Source: Armigeres subalbatus
Taxonomy: Eukaryota; Arthropoda; Insecta; Diptera; Culicidae
Assembly (NCBI RefSeq): GCF_024139115.2
Contig: NC_085140.1
Span: 331,573,953-331,637,952 of the forward strand
Length of the DNA: 64,000 bases
Reading direction: 5' to 3'
Shown: positions 23,563 through 35,800 of the stretch, in pieces
Numbering within the stretch: position 1 is the stretch's first letter
How the letters are laid out: each line of letters begins with the position of its first letter
Made by a program: the position numbers and the translations under genes
The notes under the pieces: generated by a model
Seen by the model: only the letters and a program-made list of their open reading frames with translations
The model's database searches: none
What the model was told of the DNA's origin: nothing

Positions 23563-23825
23563 ATGAACGAAAAACTGATGAAAACGGGCAGATTCCGTCG
23601 GAAAACGACTCTCTCTGATGGTAATGGTACATCTGTAAGTTTTTATCCCTTTCAAATAAACTCAATTTCCAATTCTGATCGTTTCAGACGCATCTCTCAT
23701 GCTCATCAAGTGGGGCTGAATCTGGGAATGAAATAAAAATCCCAAAGCTGAATGCTTACATTCGTCTGGGTTTGTCTGTTGTCTTGCGGAGCAAATCAAA
23801 CCCGACGAAGTGGTGCCTTTGTTAA
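23563..23825 (+). CDS. Possible small spliced ORF (69 aa), unrecognised
   Basis: An ATG at 23563 opens 24 codons to a donor CT|GTAAGT (23635), then a 53-bp intron with a pyrimidine-rich TTTCAG acceptor (ends 23687). The frame continues in phase 0 for 45 more codons to TAA at 23823-23825. The product is basic at its start (MKTGRFRRKTT) and Ser-rich in the middle. A competing reading uses the donor CAG|GTAAGT at 23994 in another frame. No homologue is recognised and it may be chance; it lies between two repeat blocks. Confidence 0.25.
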
Positions 23826-24322
23826 TTTCTCGCATTCATCGAAACGGATGCCAGCCAGCTTTGGAGAATTTTTCATGACACACACAACTCGGATAACCGA
23901 TACTCTATTAGCAACATCAGCACGGATTACACACATGCATGAGAGCGAGGGGGTCAGAGATGTTTCACAAGCTAAATTTCAGAACATCGAACAGGTAAGT
24001 AATTTTTCTTCTGTAGTGTACACCTCCCACTTAACGGTTGTTTTTTTCGAAAGACATATCATTCACCCAGCAGCACGATCATTCACCCGTTTCGAAAACT
24101 CCATTTAATCACTGCACTTCACCACCTGAGGTATGTGCAGTCCAAAAATGTTTCACCGGCGCTAATGGTTCACGGTAACTGTAATTAGTATAGACAGGAT
24201 GCAGGTTTCACGCAGCAAATCCCAGTTGAAATAAGCTTCCATCAGAACTTCTTATAAGGTGAAGATTTACATTTTAATAAAGCGCGGTATTGAAGAATGA
24301 TGGAGACGGTAAAGGTAAGAAG

Positions 24323-24746
24323 CAAGGATGTTAACGATCATTCAGTAATTTGCGTTCGATCATTTAGTAGTTTGTCAATAACACATTCCAGAAGCTGAAT
24401 TTCAAAATATGTTGTATGGTGGACTTCTAGTGCGAAGGTTTTTCTACAACTCTGCCTAATGGTTCGTTGTTTGAATTCCACTAGTAACGGAGTTATAGCT
24501 ATAGTTTCAGTAACTTAGACTAAATGATAACAAAATTCCAATCATTTAGTTTAAGTTACTGCAACTAGCGCTCTAACTCCGTTATTAGTTGAATTCTAAT
24601 AACGAACCATTGGGCAAAGTTGTAGAAAAACCTTCGCACTAGAAGTCCACCATACAACATATTTTGAAATTCAGCTTCTGGAATGTGTTATTGACAAACT
24701 ACTAAATGATCGAACGCAAATTACTGAATGATCGTTAACATCCTTG
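24323..24746. mobile_element. hAT-type MITE with long TIRs
   Basis: Ends CAAGGATGTTAACGATCATT and complement, with inverted repeats running ~190 bp from each side to a short centre near 24535. The 8-bp duplication GTAAGAAG flanks it (24315-24322, 24747-24754). CA-GG ends with 8-bp duplication are the hAT pattern. A broken second copy surrounds the nested stack at 40439-42206. Confidence 0.92.
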
Positions 24747-24754
24747 GTAAGAAG

Positions 24755-27700
24755 TTTGTTGGATTCCATTCGTAAGTTTAAGTATTATTTGTATGTAGCT
24801 AAAGCGACCAATTGGACAACACCTCTATTTCTGGGCTGCATGACTACGATGATCCGCCAGACGCACCTGTATGCCACATTCGAGGCTGCATTACAAAGAG
24901 AAGTCGGGCAAACTCCTGCTTGCCCTATCCACCCGGTATTACAAGCGGCCGGTATAATGCCGTACACGCCCAATGTTCCGGTCGGGAGAAATCAGACCCG
25001 GTGCCACCAAACTAAAAACGATACACACTTCGTGCAGCATCAAAAGCACGCCGCAGCACATCTTTGTCCATCTATGAACTAGTCCATTTCATTATTTCAT
25101 TATTAATAAACATAAAAATGTAAAATAAAAAAAGTATTTTGAACTTTCCAGTTTTTGAATTTTAGATGGAAACAAACCGAAAATTCAAAAAAAAAAGAAT
25201 GTTGGGAAGAAGAAGTATCTATTCAGGTACCCAAGTCTCCATTATATCTAGCAAAAATCTACTAGAATGGTGGTACCATAGTCTAAGAGATGTCTAAGAA
25301 GTATCGAAGAGATTCTATCTGTCAAATCTCTATCGGTTCAAACGGTTCATTCGCCGAAAATTTGAGGTAGAAACGGTTGTTGCATTTGAGGCGGATTTGA
25401 GGTCTGACAGGTTCTAGACATCGAAGATAAATATCTAGGAGACTCATCTTTTTGTCTCAGAGATATCACGGAGACATCTAGAGATCTTTCCGAGCGGGAC
25501 CAACTATACTATAGGGATGCGTGATGACAAAGTCGATATTTGGGTATATTTTTATTGTAAAAAAATAAAAACTTGCGGAAAACCCGTGTTGCAAGTCACC
25601 CCGTTTGACGGTCCGTGTTTTTTTTTTCGTGTGGAAACCAGCCCGGTGGCATCCCTATCTCACACAATAGGTTTGTTTTGCAGCCAACATTAAGCGACTG
25701 TATCCCACTGACAGTTCTGTATCCTAATGAGAATCAAATGTGATGCTTGTAAACAAAACACATACTATCATGAATTTTACACTGAGATGTTGGCTGCAAA
25801 AACATGGCGGCGTGCCACCCACCTGGTGGAAACGTGCCGATTTTTTTTTGAGTGCACGCAAGGGCAGATTTGAGTGAAAGGAACCCAATAATGAGTTTAT
25901 TTGCGGTTTCGTGTAGAGTGAAGACCCGAACCGATCAGCTAACGCCGTTACGTTTTTGACATCAAAAGTGAAGTAACTGGAGTATCATTTGAGAATAACC
26001 CAGAAATAAATATTCCGCATGCGGAACACCAATTGTATCACGGGACTGACACTTGTATACCTCCACCACAGTTTGTTTCGTAGCCAACATTGGAAATTCC
26101 GCACTGACAGCCATAAGGATATTCACGGGAATAAAAGAGATAGGTGCGCTCCACACTAACAGTTCCATAAACGAAAAGCAGATGAAAAGAGACTACATCT
26201 ATACTACGAAAATACAACCAAAACATCAGACCCCTGAATTGTATACGTCATGGTGATTCAATTTGTTAACAATTGTCCTAATAATAGCTAGCAATAACTT
26301 TGCGAAGTTGTGAAATGTTCTTAAAAATCAACAAGCAGACAAAAATAACGAAAAATGTCCATTCTGCTGATAGCGTAGTTCGGCGATTTTAGAATGTTCT
26401 CCTATGTCGTTTTCGGTTTTAGACCTGGGTCAGGTCCGACCCCGACTCTGAATAACCGAACGAAAAACGAATCGGGATCGAGTCAGTATGATGGTGTTAG
26501 TGAGAACGCAAGCCCTATCATCTGTTTTGTTTTAGTTCGCACTTTTATCAGCTGGCAGAAATATAAATATTTTATCAGATTTTATACAGATTTTATCTTT
26601 TGAATTTTGTTATTAGTGTTATTTTGTTTCTTATTATATAAATTGAATGGGGAAGTCAGATTTTTCTTCTGTTAATTGTTTATTTTAAAATGACAGTTAA
26701 TCCATCAATAAATTTATGTGATTAGAAGCTGTGATGAATGGCGACGGCAATGTGGATTTCCGTGAAGCAATTTGGCGCTCTGGAACATTTCCGTTAATTA
26801 TGCCAATCCGTGTTTCCTGATAAACTGTTTTACTGGTTCTATGTGGCGTTCTGGGTAACAGTGATTTTGTTACATTTGAATTATCAATTATGCCATTCAA
26901 ATGTAATAGAACAAGAAAATATGGAAACACTTTGTAAAAAATCCAATAGAAAATTTATTGAGATTTGGGGCCTTTTATTTTAAAAACAAAGAATCAAATC
27001 GCACAAGAGTTGACTAACATTTTTGTATTTTCCTCCCAAGAGGGGAACCTTTGGGATAAACCGCGATTTCGCCAAAACTGCAAAAACCAAATATACAAGA
27101 AAGGCAAATAATTTTTCTCTACATAATTTTCCACTAAATAACAGGAGATTCAACATAATAAATATCAACGAGGTAAAATATGTCTTTGTCGTTTTTTTAA
27201 CGAATTTCAACTAAAAATCTTTCTTCCACTCTAAAATTATGCTCAATTCGTATAAAACTGTTTCTAAATTTACATTTGAATTTATTTTCTGGCCAAGTAT
27301 CATCTGGAGTGTTACTAAGTAGCAAATATACCCTCTACAAGGTGAATAATTAATAAAACTATTGTAAATAATCAGAAAAACGTATCATTTGTTGATGGCA
27401 ATATAGTTATCACTGCCTTATAAAGGGTTAATACATTATGTTTATATTCTTTAAATCCGTAACCTTAAACAAATTATTCACAGAGCTGCAATAACGAATA
27501 AAATAATAGTATGAACATTTTGGTATAAATAATAATCCGATACTCCGGTACGCTATTTTCCCATTGAGAGAGCAATTATACTTAAAGCATATCATTGGAT
27601 ACACAACGTAATAGTGAATAAATAGCAGCTACAGCTAACTTCTCGTCACTGCATTTATCAATCACATTTTCATCAAAATTTTTAACCATCATTTTGTTTA

Positions 27701-28356
27701 TAACGGAGCTACCGTTTGAAGTAATCAGCAAAAAATATGTCGGTATCTGAATCCATTTCACCATCAGAGAAACTTGAAGGCAACACACAATTAAAATAAT
27801 CCATTTTTACGTGGAAGATAGCAACAAAATTGATAAATTCAACAAATGAAATAAAAACGATTAAAAGTCAAATACCCATCCGCACCCTTCCGTGTCTTTC
27901 ATGTTTTCATTTTCCTTTAGCGTAAACATAAACACCTGTTTGACAGTTTGTGTTCGAATGTATTGGTGAACCTAGGTTCGATCTCGATAAATCGGCAGAG
28001 CGAACCTCATTCGTTTTGGGTCGGATCTGGTGCGGATCGCGATCCAACCTGAACGAATAACCGAACGTTTTGACAGCTGTTAGAGCGGATCCGGGGCAGA
28101 ACTAGGTTCGACCCAGCAATTGAGATTCTCACGTCCGAATGTATGAGTGGCGATAAAAGGAAAACAAACACTCCTAGATGGTGCTACTCAGCAAAGTTTG
28201 GGTAAAAATGAGTATATTTCCATATATTTTTTGACTCCTTCGCAACCATCGTGATGACTCGATCAATTTTGAGGTTATGACCAGAAGGAAAACAAACATG
28301 TATTTACACATGCCGAATTGCACATCAGTGTGCGAGCGTTAAACGTCACTCATCTC
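24755..28356. other. Intergenic DNA, no gene supported
   Basis: The frames at 24744-25082 (112 codons, and an overlapping one with a Cys/Pro-rich stretch) have no recognised domain. GATCT/TCTAG-rich sequence near 25230-25500 and a GAACCTAGGTTCG-like inverted stretch near 27960-28140 look like decayed MITEs without clear duplications. The remainder is AT-rich. Confidence 0.45.
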
Positions 28357-28358
28357 TA

Positions 28359-28609
28359 CACTACTAAAAATCCACACATATTTATTGGCAAAAATCCATA
28401 GATTTAACTTATGATGTATATCAGCGCACACATAACCATTCTCCAAGCGAACTACTTATAAAATATATATCCAAATAAACTTTATGTGTGGTCTCGAATT
28501 AGCAATTATTTAATTTATGTGTGATTCTATATCGATTATATTAGGGTGGAGCTATTGCAAAAATTTATAACGGCGACACATATATCTTATATAGATATTT
28601 TTGGCAGTG
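28359..28609. mobile_element. TA-flanked MITE with CACTACTAAAAAT ends
   Basis: Left end CACTACTAAAAAT, right end ATTTTTGGCAGTG, TA at 28357-28358 and 28610-28611. 251 bp, AT-rich, no ORF. Confidence 0.75.
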
Positions 28610-28611
28610 TA

Positions 28612-28996
28612 TAGACGAATCCAACTAAAAATAAGAAGAAGACACACGACGGTGTTAACTTTGACAGATCCTACAGCACAGCATAGGAAGATCATTTTAA
28701 AATGCTTATAATAAATTCTAGAGAAATTGTAATTAAAACCTGATTAATGTAGGGTACGGAAAAAGTTCTGAATTACATATTCGGAAGCTCATCTCAATTT
28801 TTTGTAAATTTTCCAAAAATGTATCTATCATACAGTTCGGAACTTTTTCCGTATCATACTTCAATCAGATTTTAATTACATTTTGTCTAGAATTTATTAT
28901 AAGCATTTTAAAATGATCTTCCTATGCTGTGCTGTAGGATCTGTCAAAGTTAACACCGTCGTGTGTCTTCTTCTTATTTTTACTTGGATTCGTCTA
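28612..28996. mobile_element. TA-flanked MITE with ~170-bp TIRs
   Basis: The ends TAGACGAATCCAACTAAAAA and their complement extend into long arms with a centre near 28805. TA lies at 28610-28611 (shared with the neighbour) and 28997-28998. A half-copy lies at 15047-15141. Confidence 0.88.
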
Positions 28997-28998
28997 TA

Positions 28999-29261
28999 AC
29001 CGAAAACGACACTAGATTTTCTCTCGCGAGAGATGCTTGCCGTCAAATGACAGCCGATTTGACAGAAATTACGTGGAACAAAAATAATGAATAAAAGTAA
29101 AAGTGCTGTTGTGTGTGCGTGCGCGGAATGTTTTCTCGTTCGAAGTTTTTGAATTTGCTGCAAATTTCCACCTAGGAAATCGATCGAAATAGTTGTTAAT
29201 TATTAATTCTTGATATACGCAGTAGCCACGGTTCGGCCACAACACTGGTGCAGCAGCAAGG
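28999..29261 (+). promoter_or_regulatory. Upstream and 5' leader region of the PREB-like gene
   Basis: The 263 bp between the MITE and the start codon hold the presumed core promoter and leader. No TATA box is clear; a TG/GC-rich block near 29102-29125 is the most promoter-like part. A transcription start cannot be fixed from sequence. Confidence 0.35.
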
Positions 29262-31081
29262 ATGGCCCCTACGAGGAAACCGAACGACGGCCTTCTGGCA
29301 CGGGTCAATTTTCCTCTCTACACAATCGAAATGCTCACCAGTCGACACGTCCTTGTCGGTGGCGGTGGCGGAGCCTCCAAGACCGGAGTGGCCAATGGTT
29401 TTGTAAGCGACCTAATCTAATTAGATATTAGTGATGTGGGATTCAATAACGATTGCTTTTTGTAGGAGATATTCGAAATCTACCACGATGGCGAAAAGTA
29501 TGTGGCCGATGAAGTGATTCGGCACGAAACAGGGCCTACGGTGGTCATGAACTGCGCCACGAAGAATGACGAGAAACGCACCCTGCTGGTGGCAGGTCAG
29601 GAAAGTCACTGCCAAATGTATTTCGTAAATCCAATTATTAGCTCCCCTGATGGAGAATATATTGGAGGTAAAACGGAAACATTGGATGGACTAAGAAAAC
29701 GTAAGAATGTTTCCTACCAGCCGCAAGCTAATGGACAGGTCAAACCGGACAATCAGCATCAAGCCGACTCGAAGAAGGGTACCGAAGGTGATCGTGTCAA
29801 AAAGATAATTAGATTCGAAATTAAAACCAGTGACTCGGTTCAGACTGATTTTACGGAAGCGGAACCACTGCAGCGAGTTGTTCGGATTAGTCCCAATGGC
29901 CGCCTGATGGCCACTGGTGGAACGGACGGTCATCTGCGACTGTGGAATTTCCCAAAGATGACCATCCTATCTGATATTTCTGCCCACACGAAGGAGATTG
30001 ATGATTTGGACTTCAGTCCGGACAATAAGTACATCGTATCGATAGCCAAAGATGGACTGGGGGTAATTTGGTCGATCAATCCCGACAAGGAGTCTCGAAA
30101 GCTGACGTGGAACCCTCCGGAGGGTATCCGATACATGTTCAAGCGGTGTCGATATGGCCTGGTCGAAGGTCACAAGGATAAGCACCGGTTATTTACGCTG
30201 GCCAATCCGTTTGCCAAATCGGGCAAAGCGAAGGGTCTGCTGCAGCAGTGGGATCCGGAAGTGGGTCGGTTGACCCGCGTCGTGGAGATCGATGAGTCGC
30301 TTGCCGCCCTGGCGGTGCGAGATGACGGTCGCTTCGTAGCTGTGGGAACCATGTTCAGTGGATCGGTCTCGATCTATATTGCATTTAGCTTGCAGCGAGT
30401 GTTGCACATTCCGAATGCTCATGCAATGTTCGTGACCGGACTGGAGTTCTTGCCGGTGACGAATTTCGATGGACCGGCCATCAGCGCGAACACCGAGGCG
30501 GCGGTACTGTCGATTTCGGTGGACAATCGGATCTGCGTTCACAGTTTGCAATATAGACGTGAGTAATTTTTCATATATGTTCTCATCCACCCTGAAGATA
30601 ATTATGATTAAAATTGCTTGTTAAGAGTAAATTCGCTGACCATGTTAAGAATTATCAAATTCTTTCATACTATTTAAATGAGTCTATGTACCTATTACCA
30701 ATGAAAAGAAACCAGTCTGTTATCTCACATTAATTTACTAAGAGATTTTGCGAGCAATCATTCGGAGTCCTCGGAGTGGTTAACAATTTTATCTTCATTG
30801 CAACTTGGGGTAACGATCGTTGCTAGTATTAAATGTAAAATCACAAAATCGACACCGATAAGGTAGAACTTATTTTACATCCGTGATTAAAAAATCTATT
30901 GTATTATATTGTATAGTCTACAGGGTGAAAAAACATAAATGACTATGTTCCGTTTTATAAATTGATTTTTTCTTTTTTTTCTCTCTCTCTTTCAGATTCA
31001 CTTCCAGCATGGGTGGCAATATTCGCAATAGTGGCAATCTTGTTCATCACTTTCTGTTTTTGCTCATACATCGGATTGTAG
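29262..31081 (+). CDS. Preb: Sec12/PREB-like WD40 protein (three exons)
   Basis: Complete 439-aa homologue of Sec12 (mammalian PREB), the ER-membrane exchange factor that loads Sar1 with GTP to start COPII coat assembly. Exons are 29262-29402, 29466-30558 and 30996-31081; introns of 63 and 437 bp have GTAAGC...TGTAG and GTGAGT...TTTCAG borders and the phases fit. The N-terminus has the family block FPLY then GGGGGASKTGVANGF (residues 33-47). WD-type blades include TGGTDGHLRLWNF (197-209) and FSPDNKYIVSIAKDGLGVIW (230-249), followed by GTMFSGSVSIYIAFSLQ. Exon 3 encodes a hydrophobic anchor (about 416-435) with a very short lumenal tail, so the propeller faces the cytosol. The length is close to human PREB (417 aa). 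No disruption is seen. Confidence 0.95.
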
Positions 31082-31378
31082 TGTTTCTTAGGATCGGCGG
31101 AGATAATTAATTATCCTATATAGAAAATATGCGTAATTTTGTGTTTGCAAAAAGGTGCCGTTGAAATGTCGTTGTTAGTTTTGTACAGTTGTATGTAGAA
31201 GGAAATAGGATTCATTATTCAGGTGATAAAACAAATTATACTTTTAAGTTTCACCAATGTGACTACATCAGACATGAAACAGCAACTACAAATATTAATC
31301 AAATAGCTTTTTTAAGTCACGAAGATGTTAATTTATTAGAATGAAAAAAAAAATGTAGTGCATAGTTTGTTACACACG

Positions 31379-31384
31379 AATAAA
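31379..31384 (+). terminator. Polyadenylation signal of the PREB-like gene
   Basis: AATAAA about 300 bp after the stop codon, in an AT-rich 3' UTR. The first canonical signal downstream; cleavage is expected near 31400. Confidence 0.65.
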
Positions 31385-31511
31385 GGCGTTAACGCATGCA
31401 TTGTACCCCATAACGTTTTTAATTTAGACTTGATTTGATCATATTATTTGTTGTACCATGGTCATAAAGTTTAATAGTTTTGTATAGAGAACTAGCAGAA
31501 GGATGCCGAGT

Positions 31512-32373
31512 TATTATTTATTATTTACTCAGACTAAGGCCACAGTGACCTTAATAATACATAAAAGTCGTCTCCATTTTCAGCGGTTTACTGTCCGGCA
31601 TTTTGGCTACGTGCCCGGCACACCGCAGTCGTCCGATGTGAACGATGGATAGTTCTCCCAAAGTCCCAACAGCAGATGCAACTAGTGGTTCATTTGCCTC
31701 CTTCAGGTACCGTCCTCTATCGGCATCACGCCACACCATAGATGGTACGCAGCACTTTCCTTTCGGAAACTCCAAGTGATCCAACTCCTGGTCCTCCACG
31801 AGCATCGTACAGGTTTCGTGTCCGTAGAGGACTGCCGGTCTAATGAGCGTTTTGTGGATAGTCAGATAGGTACGGCCGCGAACTCTACTCGATCGAAGCG
31901 TCTTGCGGAGTCCAAAGTATGTACGGTACCCAGCCACGATGTGTTTCCTAATTTGTCGGAGGTCACACAGTGATCCCAAGTACACGAATTCTTCAACCAC
32001 TTCGATTTCGTCACCACCGATACAAACTCGTGATGGGTGGCTCACGTTGTCTTCTCATGAATCTCTTCCTATCATGTACTTCGTCTTCGACATGTTGATG
32101 ACTAGTCTGAACCGCTTAGCTTCGCTCTTCAGTCTAATGTAGGCTTAGGCTTCCTCCATCTTCTCAAAGATACGTGCCATAATATCAAATTCGTCAGCGA
32201 AACCAAAAGGCTGGGCCAATTTTGTGAAAACTGTACCACTCGTGTCAATCCTTGACCTTCATATTACTCCTTCCAAAGCGAAAGGCACAAAATACTATCA
32301 CCTTGCCGTAACCCTCTGCCCGTTTCAAAGGGACTCGAGAGTACCTCTAAATCTCGAACAACGCACATCACCC
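31512..32373 (-). pseudogene. RTE-like non-LTR retrotransposon, 3' part
   Basis: Minus strand from a 5' truncation near 32373 to the 3' end with (TTATTTA)n-like sequence at 31512. Blocks: VCIGGDEIEVVEEFVYLGSL, a FGLRKTLRSSRVRGRTYLTI stretch, VLYGHETCTMLVEDQE and a C-terminal RCAGHVAKMPDSKPLKME. These follow the RT of BovB/RTE-like ORFs. Internal deletions and frameshifts are present. It lies downstream of the PREB-like gene and in the opposite orientation. Confidence 0.88.
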
Positions 32374-32384
32374 GGGTGGTACCC

Positions 32385-32760
32385 CGTTTGGCATAATGGC
32401 CATTTGGCATAAGGGCCGTTTGCCATAATGGCCTTTTGGCTAATGTGACCAGCAAGTGTCCTGCGAAACGCGGGACGCCTATCTTCATTGCGTCACTGAT
32501 TTGAAAATGAATCCTCCAAAAGTGCATTGCGCATAGATTTTAGCAAAAAAAAAATATATTTGTAGGTCTGTCTAAATTGGAATAAATTTGTAAGCCGAAG
32601 TTGAAAAATGCAGACGTCTGATCACATTACTTTTTGCATAATTTGTATGCGATTGATTGAAGGCCGTTTGGCATAAAGGCCATTTGGCATAATTTACATA
32701 TGATTCCAAATTAATTGCCATTTGGCACAACTTATATGCAATGCCAAATTTAAAGTCGTT
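32385..32760. repeat. TTTGGCATAATGGCC-type short tandem repeats
   Basis: The phrase GGCCGTTTGGCATAA and variants recurs in two blocks, 32388-32440 and 32660-32735, now separated by the inserted MITE at 32441-32629. Confidence 0.8.
32441..32629. mobile_element. MITE with TAATGTGACCAG ends (copy 1)
   Basis: Ends TAATGTGACCAG and TGATCACATTA, with an imperfect 8-bp duplication CTTTTGGC/CTTTTTGC (32433-32440, 32630-32637). It shares the GCGGGAC subterminal motif with the longer relative at 40488-42015. Confidence 0.7.
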
Positions 32761-32894
32761 AATCTAATCTTGAAAACACCAAAGCCTTCTTGCGTCAAGG
32801 GTAATGATTAAATGAAAAGCTGAAAGTCAAAGAACTGCACATGAAATAAAGAAGAATAAATAAAAGGAAAAATAATAAAAGCTTTTATGTCATG

Positions 32895-35800
32895 ACTTTC
32901 ATCAGGGCAGGGGAGCAGCAGGGACTATGTCCAAGGGCTTGACGATCCCTCCCCAGGCCATCTGCGAGTTGTGGGGCTTGCCTAGGATGTGGTGGGGTTT
33001 GACAGTGGGTCCTGTTAAATTCCTATAAAAAGCTGCAGGTAACCCCAAGTAGGCCCTGCCAAAGCGACCGTGTGCCGCTCAAAGCGCACAAGCCCAAGTC
33101 CTGGTGTCACAAAACACAAAACAGACCTGACACGACGGCCCTCCGACAAGACAGGAGGTTTGCGCAGGCCCAATAAGCCGCCTGAAAAACCAATAATTAC
33201 GAACAATATAAGAGATAATGCGACTCGATATAATCGGCTAGGCGACGAATAAAGGATCACGATTTGAAGCATGGAACATGGAACTGCAATTCGCTAGGTT
33301 TCGCAGGTTGCGACAGGATGATCTACGATGAATTACATCCCCACAACTTCGACGCAGTAGCGAAATCTGCTGGACAGGACAGAAGTGTGGAAAAGTGGGC
33401 ATCGAGCGGCTACCTTCTATCAAAGCTGTGGCACCACCAACGAGCTGGAATCCGGCTTCATAGTGCTGGGAAAAAAGATGCGCCAACGTGTGATTGGGTG
33501 GCAGCCAATCAACGCAAGGATGTGCATGCTGAGGATAAAAGGCCGTTTCTTCAACTAATAGCATCATCAACGTGCACTGCCCACACGAAGGGAGACCCGA
33601 CGACGAGAAAGAAGCGTTCTACGCACATCTGGAGCAGACAAACGATGGATGCTCACTGCGGGACGTCAAAATCGTCATTGGCAACATGAACACACAAGTA
33701 GGAAGGGAGGAAATGTATAGACCGGCCATCGGACCGGCAATCTGCATACCGTATCGATCGACAACGGCCAACGATGCATAAACTTTTCAGCCTCCCGCGA
33801 AATGGTAGTCCGAAGCACTTTCTTCGGACTTCCCCCGCAATAATATTCACAAGGCCACATGGAAATCACCTAATCAAGTAACGGAAAACCAAATCGACCA
33901 CGTTCTAATTGACGGTAAATTCTTCTCCTTCTCCTCCTCCTTCGAAGTCGGACGCCGCGGCTCAACATTGGGCGGCTACAAGACGGAAGACTAGCCCAAG
34001 GATACACGCAGCAGCTGGAAGTGGCACTCCCAACAGAAGAGCAGCTAGGCGCAGCGTCTCTTGAAGATGGCTGGAGAGATATTCGATCCTCCATTGGTAG
34101 CACCGCAACCGCTGCACTTGGGACGGTGTCCCCGGATCAGAGAAACGACTGGTATGACGGCGAATGTGAGCAGTTAGTGGAAGAGAAGAATGCATCATGG
34201 GCGATATTGCTGCAACACCGCACGAGGGCGAACGAGACGAGATATGAACGGGCGCGGAACAGACAAAACTCGATTTTCCGGAGAAAAAAGCGCCAGCAGG
34301 AAGATCGAGACCGTGAAGAGACGAAGCAACTGTACCGCGCTAATAACGCACGAAAGTTCACGCAAGGGCCACGTGCCACAGCCTGATATGTGTATGGCGA
34401 TGGCGATATGGTGATGGACCTGGGAGAACGTGCAGGACATAATTTTACCGGCTCCGGATCTCCAGGACATCCAAGAGGAGATTGGTCGGCTGAAGAACAA
34501 CAAAGCCCCTGGGGTTGACCAACTACCAGGGGAGCTATTTAAACACGGTGGTGAGGCACTGGTTAGAGCGCTACACTGTATCATTACCAAGATTTGGGAG
34601 GATGAAGTTTTGACGCAGGAGTGGATGGAAGGTGTCGTGTGTCCCACAGCGCAATCACATTGCTGAACGCCGCCTACAAGGTACTCTCCCAAATTTTAGG
34701 CCGTCGACTAGCACCAATTGCAAGGAAGTTCGTGGGGCGGTACCAGCCGGGTTTTATGGGCGAACGCTCCACCACGGACCAGGTGTTCGCCATTCCCCAA
34801 GTACTGCAGAAATGCCGCGAATACAACGTTCCCACACATCATCTATTCATCGAATTCAAAGCCGCATATGATACAATCGAGCGGGACCAGCTATGGCAGC
34901 TAATGCACGAACTCGGATTTCCGGATAAACTGATACGGTTGATCAAGGCGACGATGGATCGGGTGATGTGCGTAGTTCGAGTTTCAGGGGCATTCTCGAG
35001 TCCCTTCGAAACCTGCAGAGGGTTACGGCAAGGTAATGGTCTTTCGCGCCTGCTAATCAACATCGTTTTGGAAAGAGTAATACGAAGAGCAGGGATTAAC
35101 ACAAGTGGTATTATTTTCAATAAGTTCATCCAGCTATTTGGCTTCGCCGACGACATAGTTAGGAAGCCTACATTAGACTGAAGAGGGAAGCTAAGCGGAT
35201 TAGATTAGTCATCAAAACGTCGAAGACGAAGTACATGATAAGAAGGGGTTCAAGAGAAGACAATTTGAGCCACCCACCTCGAGTTTGCATCGGTGGTGAC
35301 GAAATCGAGGTGGTAGATGAATTTGTGTACTTGCGCTCACTGGTGACTGCCGAAAATGATACCAGCAGAGACATTCGGAGACGTATAGTGGCTGGAAATC
35401 GTATATACTTTGGACTCCGCAAGACGCTCCGATCGAATAGAGTTCGCCGCCGTACCAAACTGACTACAGTAGCCGTTCGATAACTGCAAAATGTTTACTT
35501 TTCAGTTAACGAATGCCGTTCGATAACTGCAACGCATTCTAGACGTCAAACGGTTGTCAATCGACGTCAGATGCAATAAAAGTGCATCTAAATGTGCAGC
35601 GCAATGCAGCTGTCATTGACTTTGACATCAGTTTGAAGTTTAGCGGTCCGATAACTGCAAAACTGTTGCAACTATCGAATTGCAGTTAAAAAGCATTGCA
35701 GTTAAATGACTTGCAGTTATCGAACGTCTACTGTATCTACAAAACGCTTATTAGACCGGTGCGGCAATCCTCTACGGACACGAGACCTGGACGATGCTCG

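Noticed and set aside
23752..24108. 118-codon ORF as a protein-coding gene
   Set aside because: No recognisable domain, conflicts in frame with the spliced reading at 23563-23825, and composition is not distinctive.
29691..30590. Several minus-strand ORFs of 60-133 codons
   Set aside because: Antisense shadows of the PREB-like exon 2.
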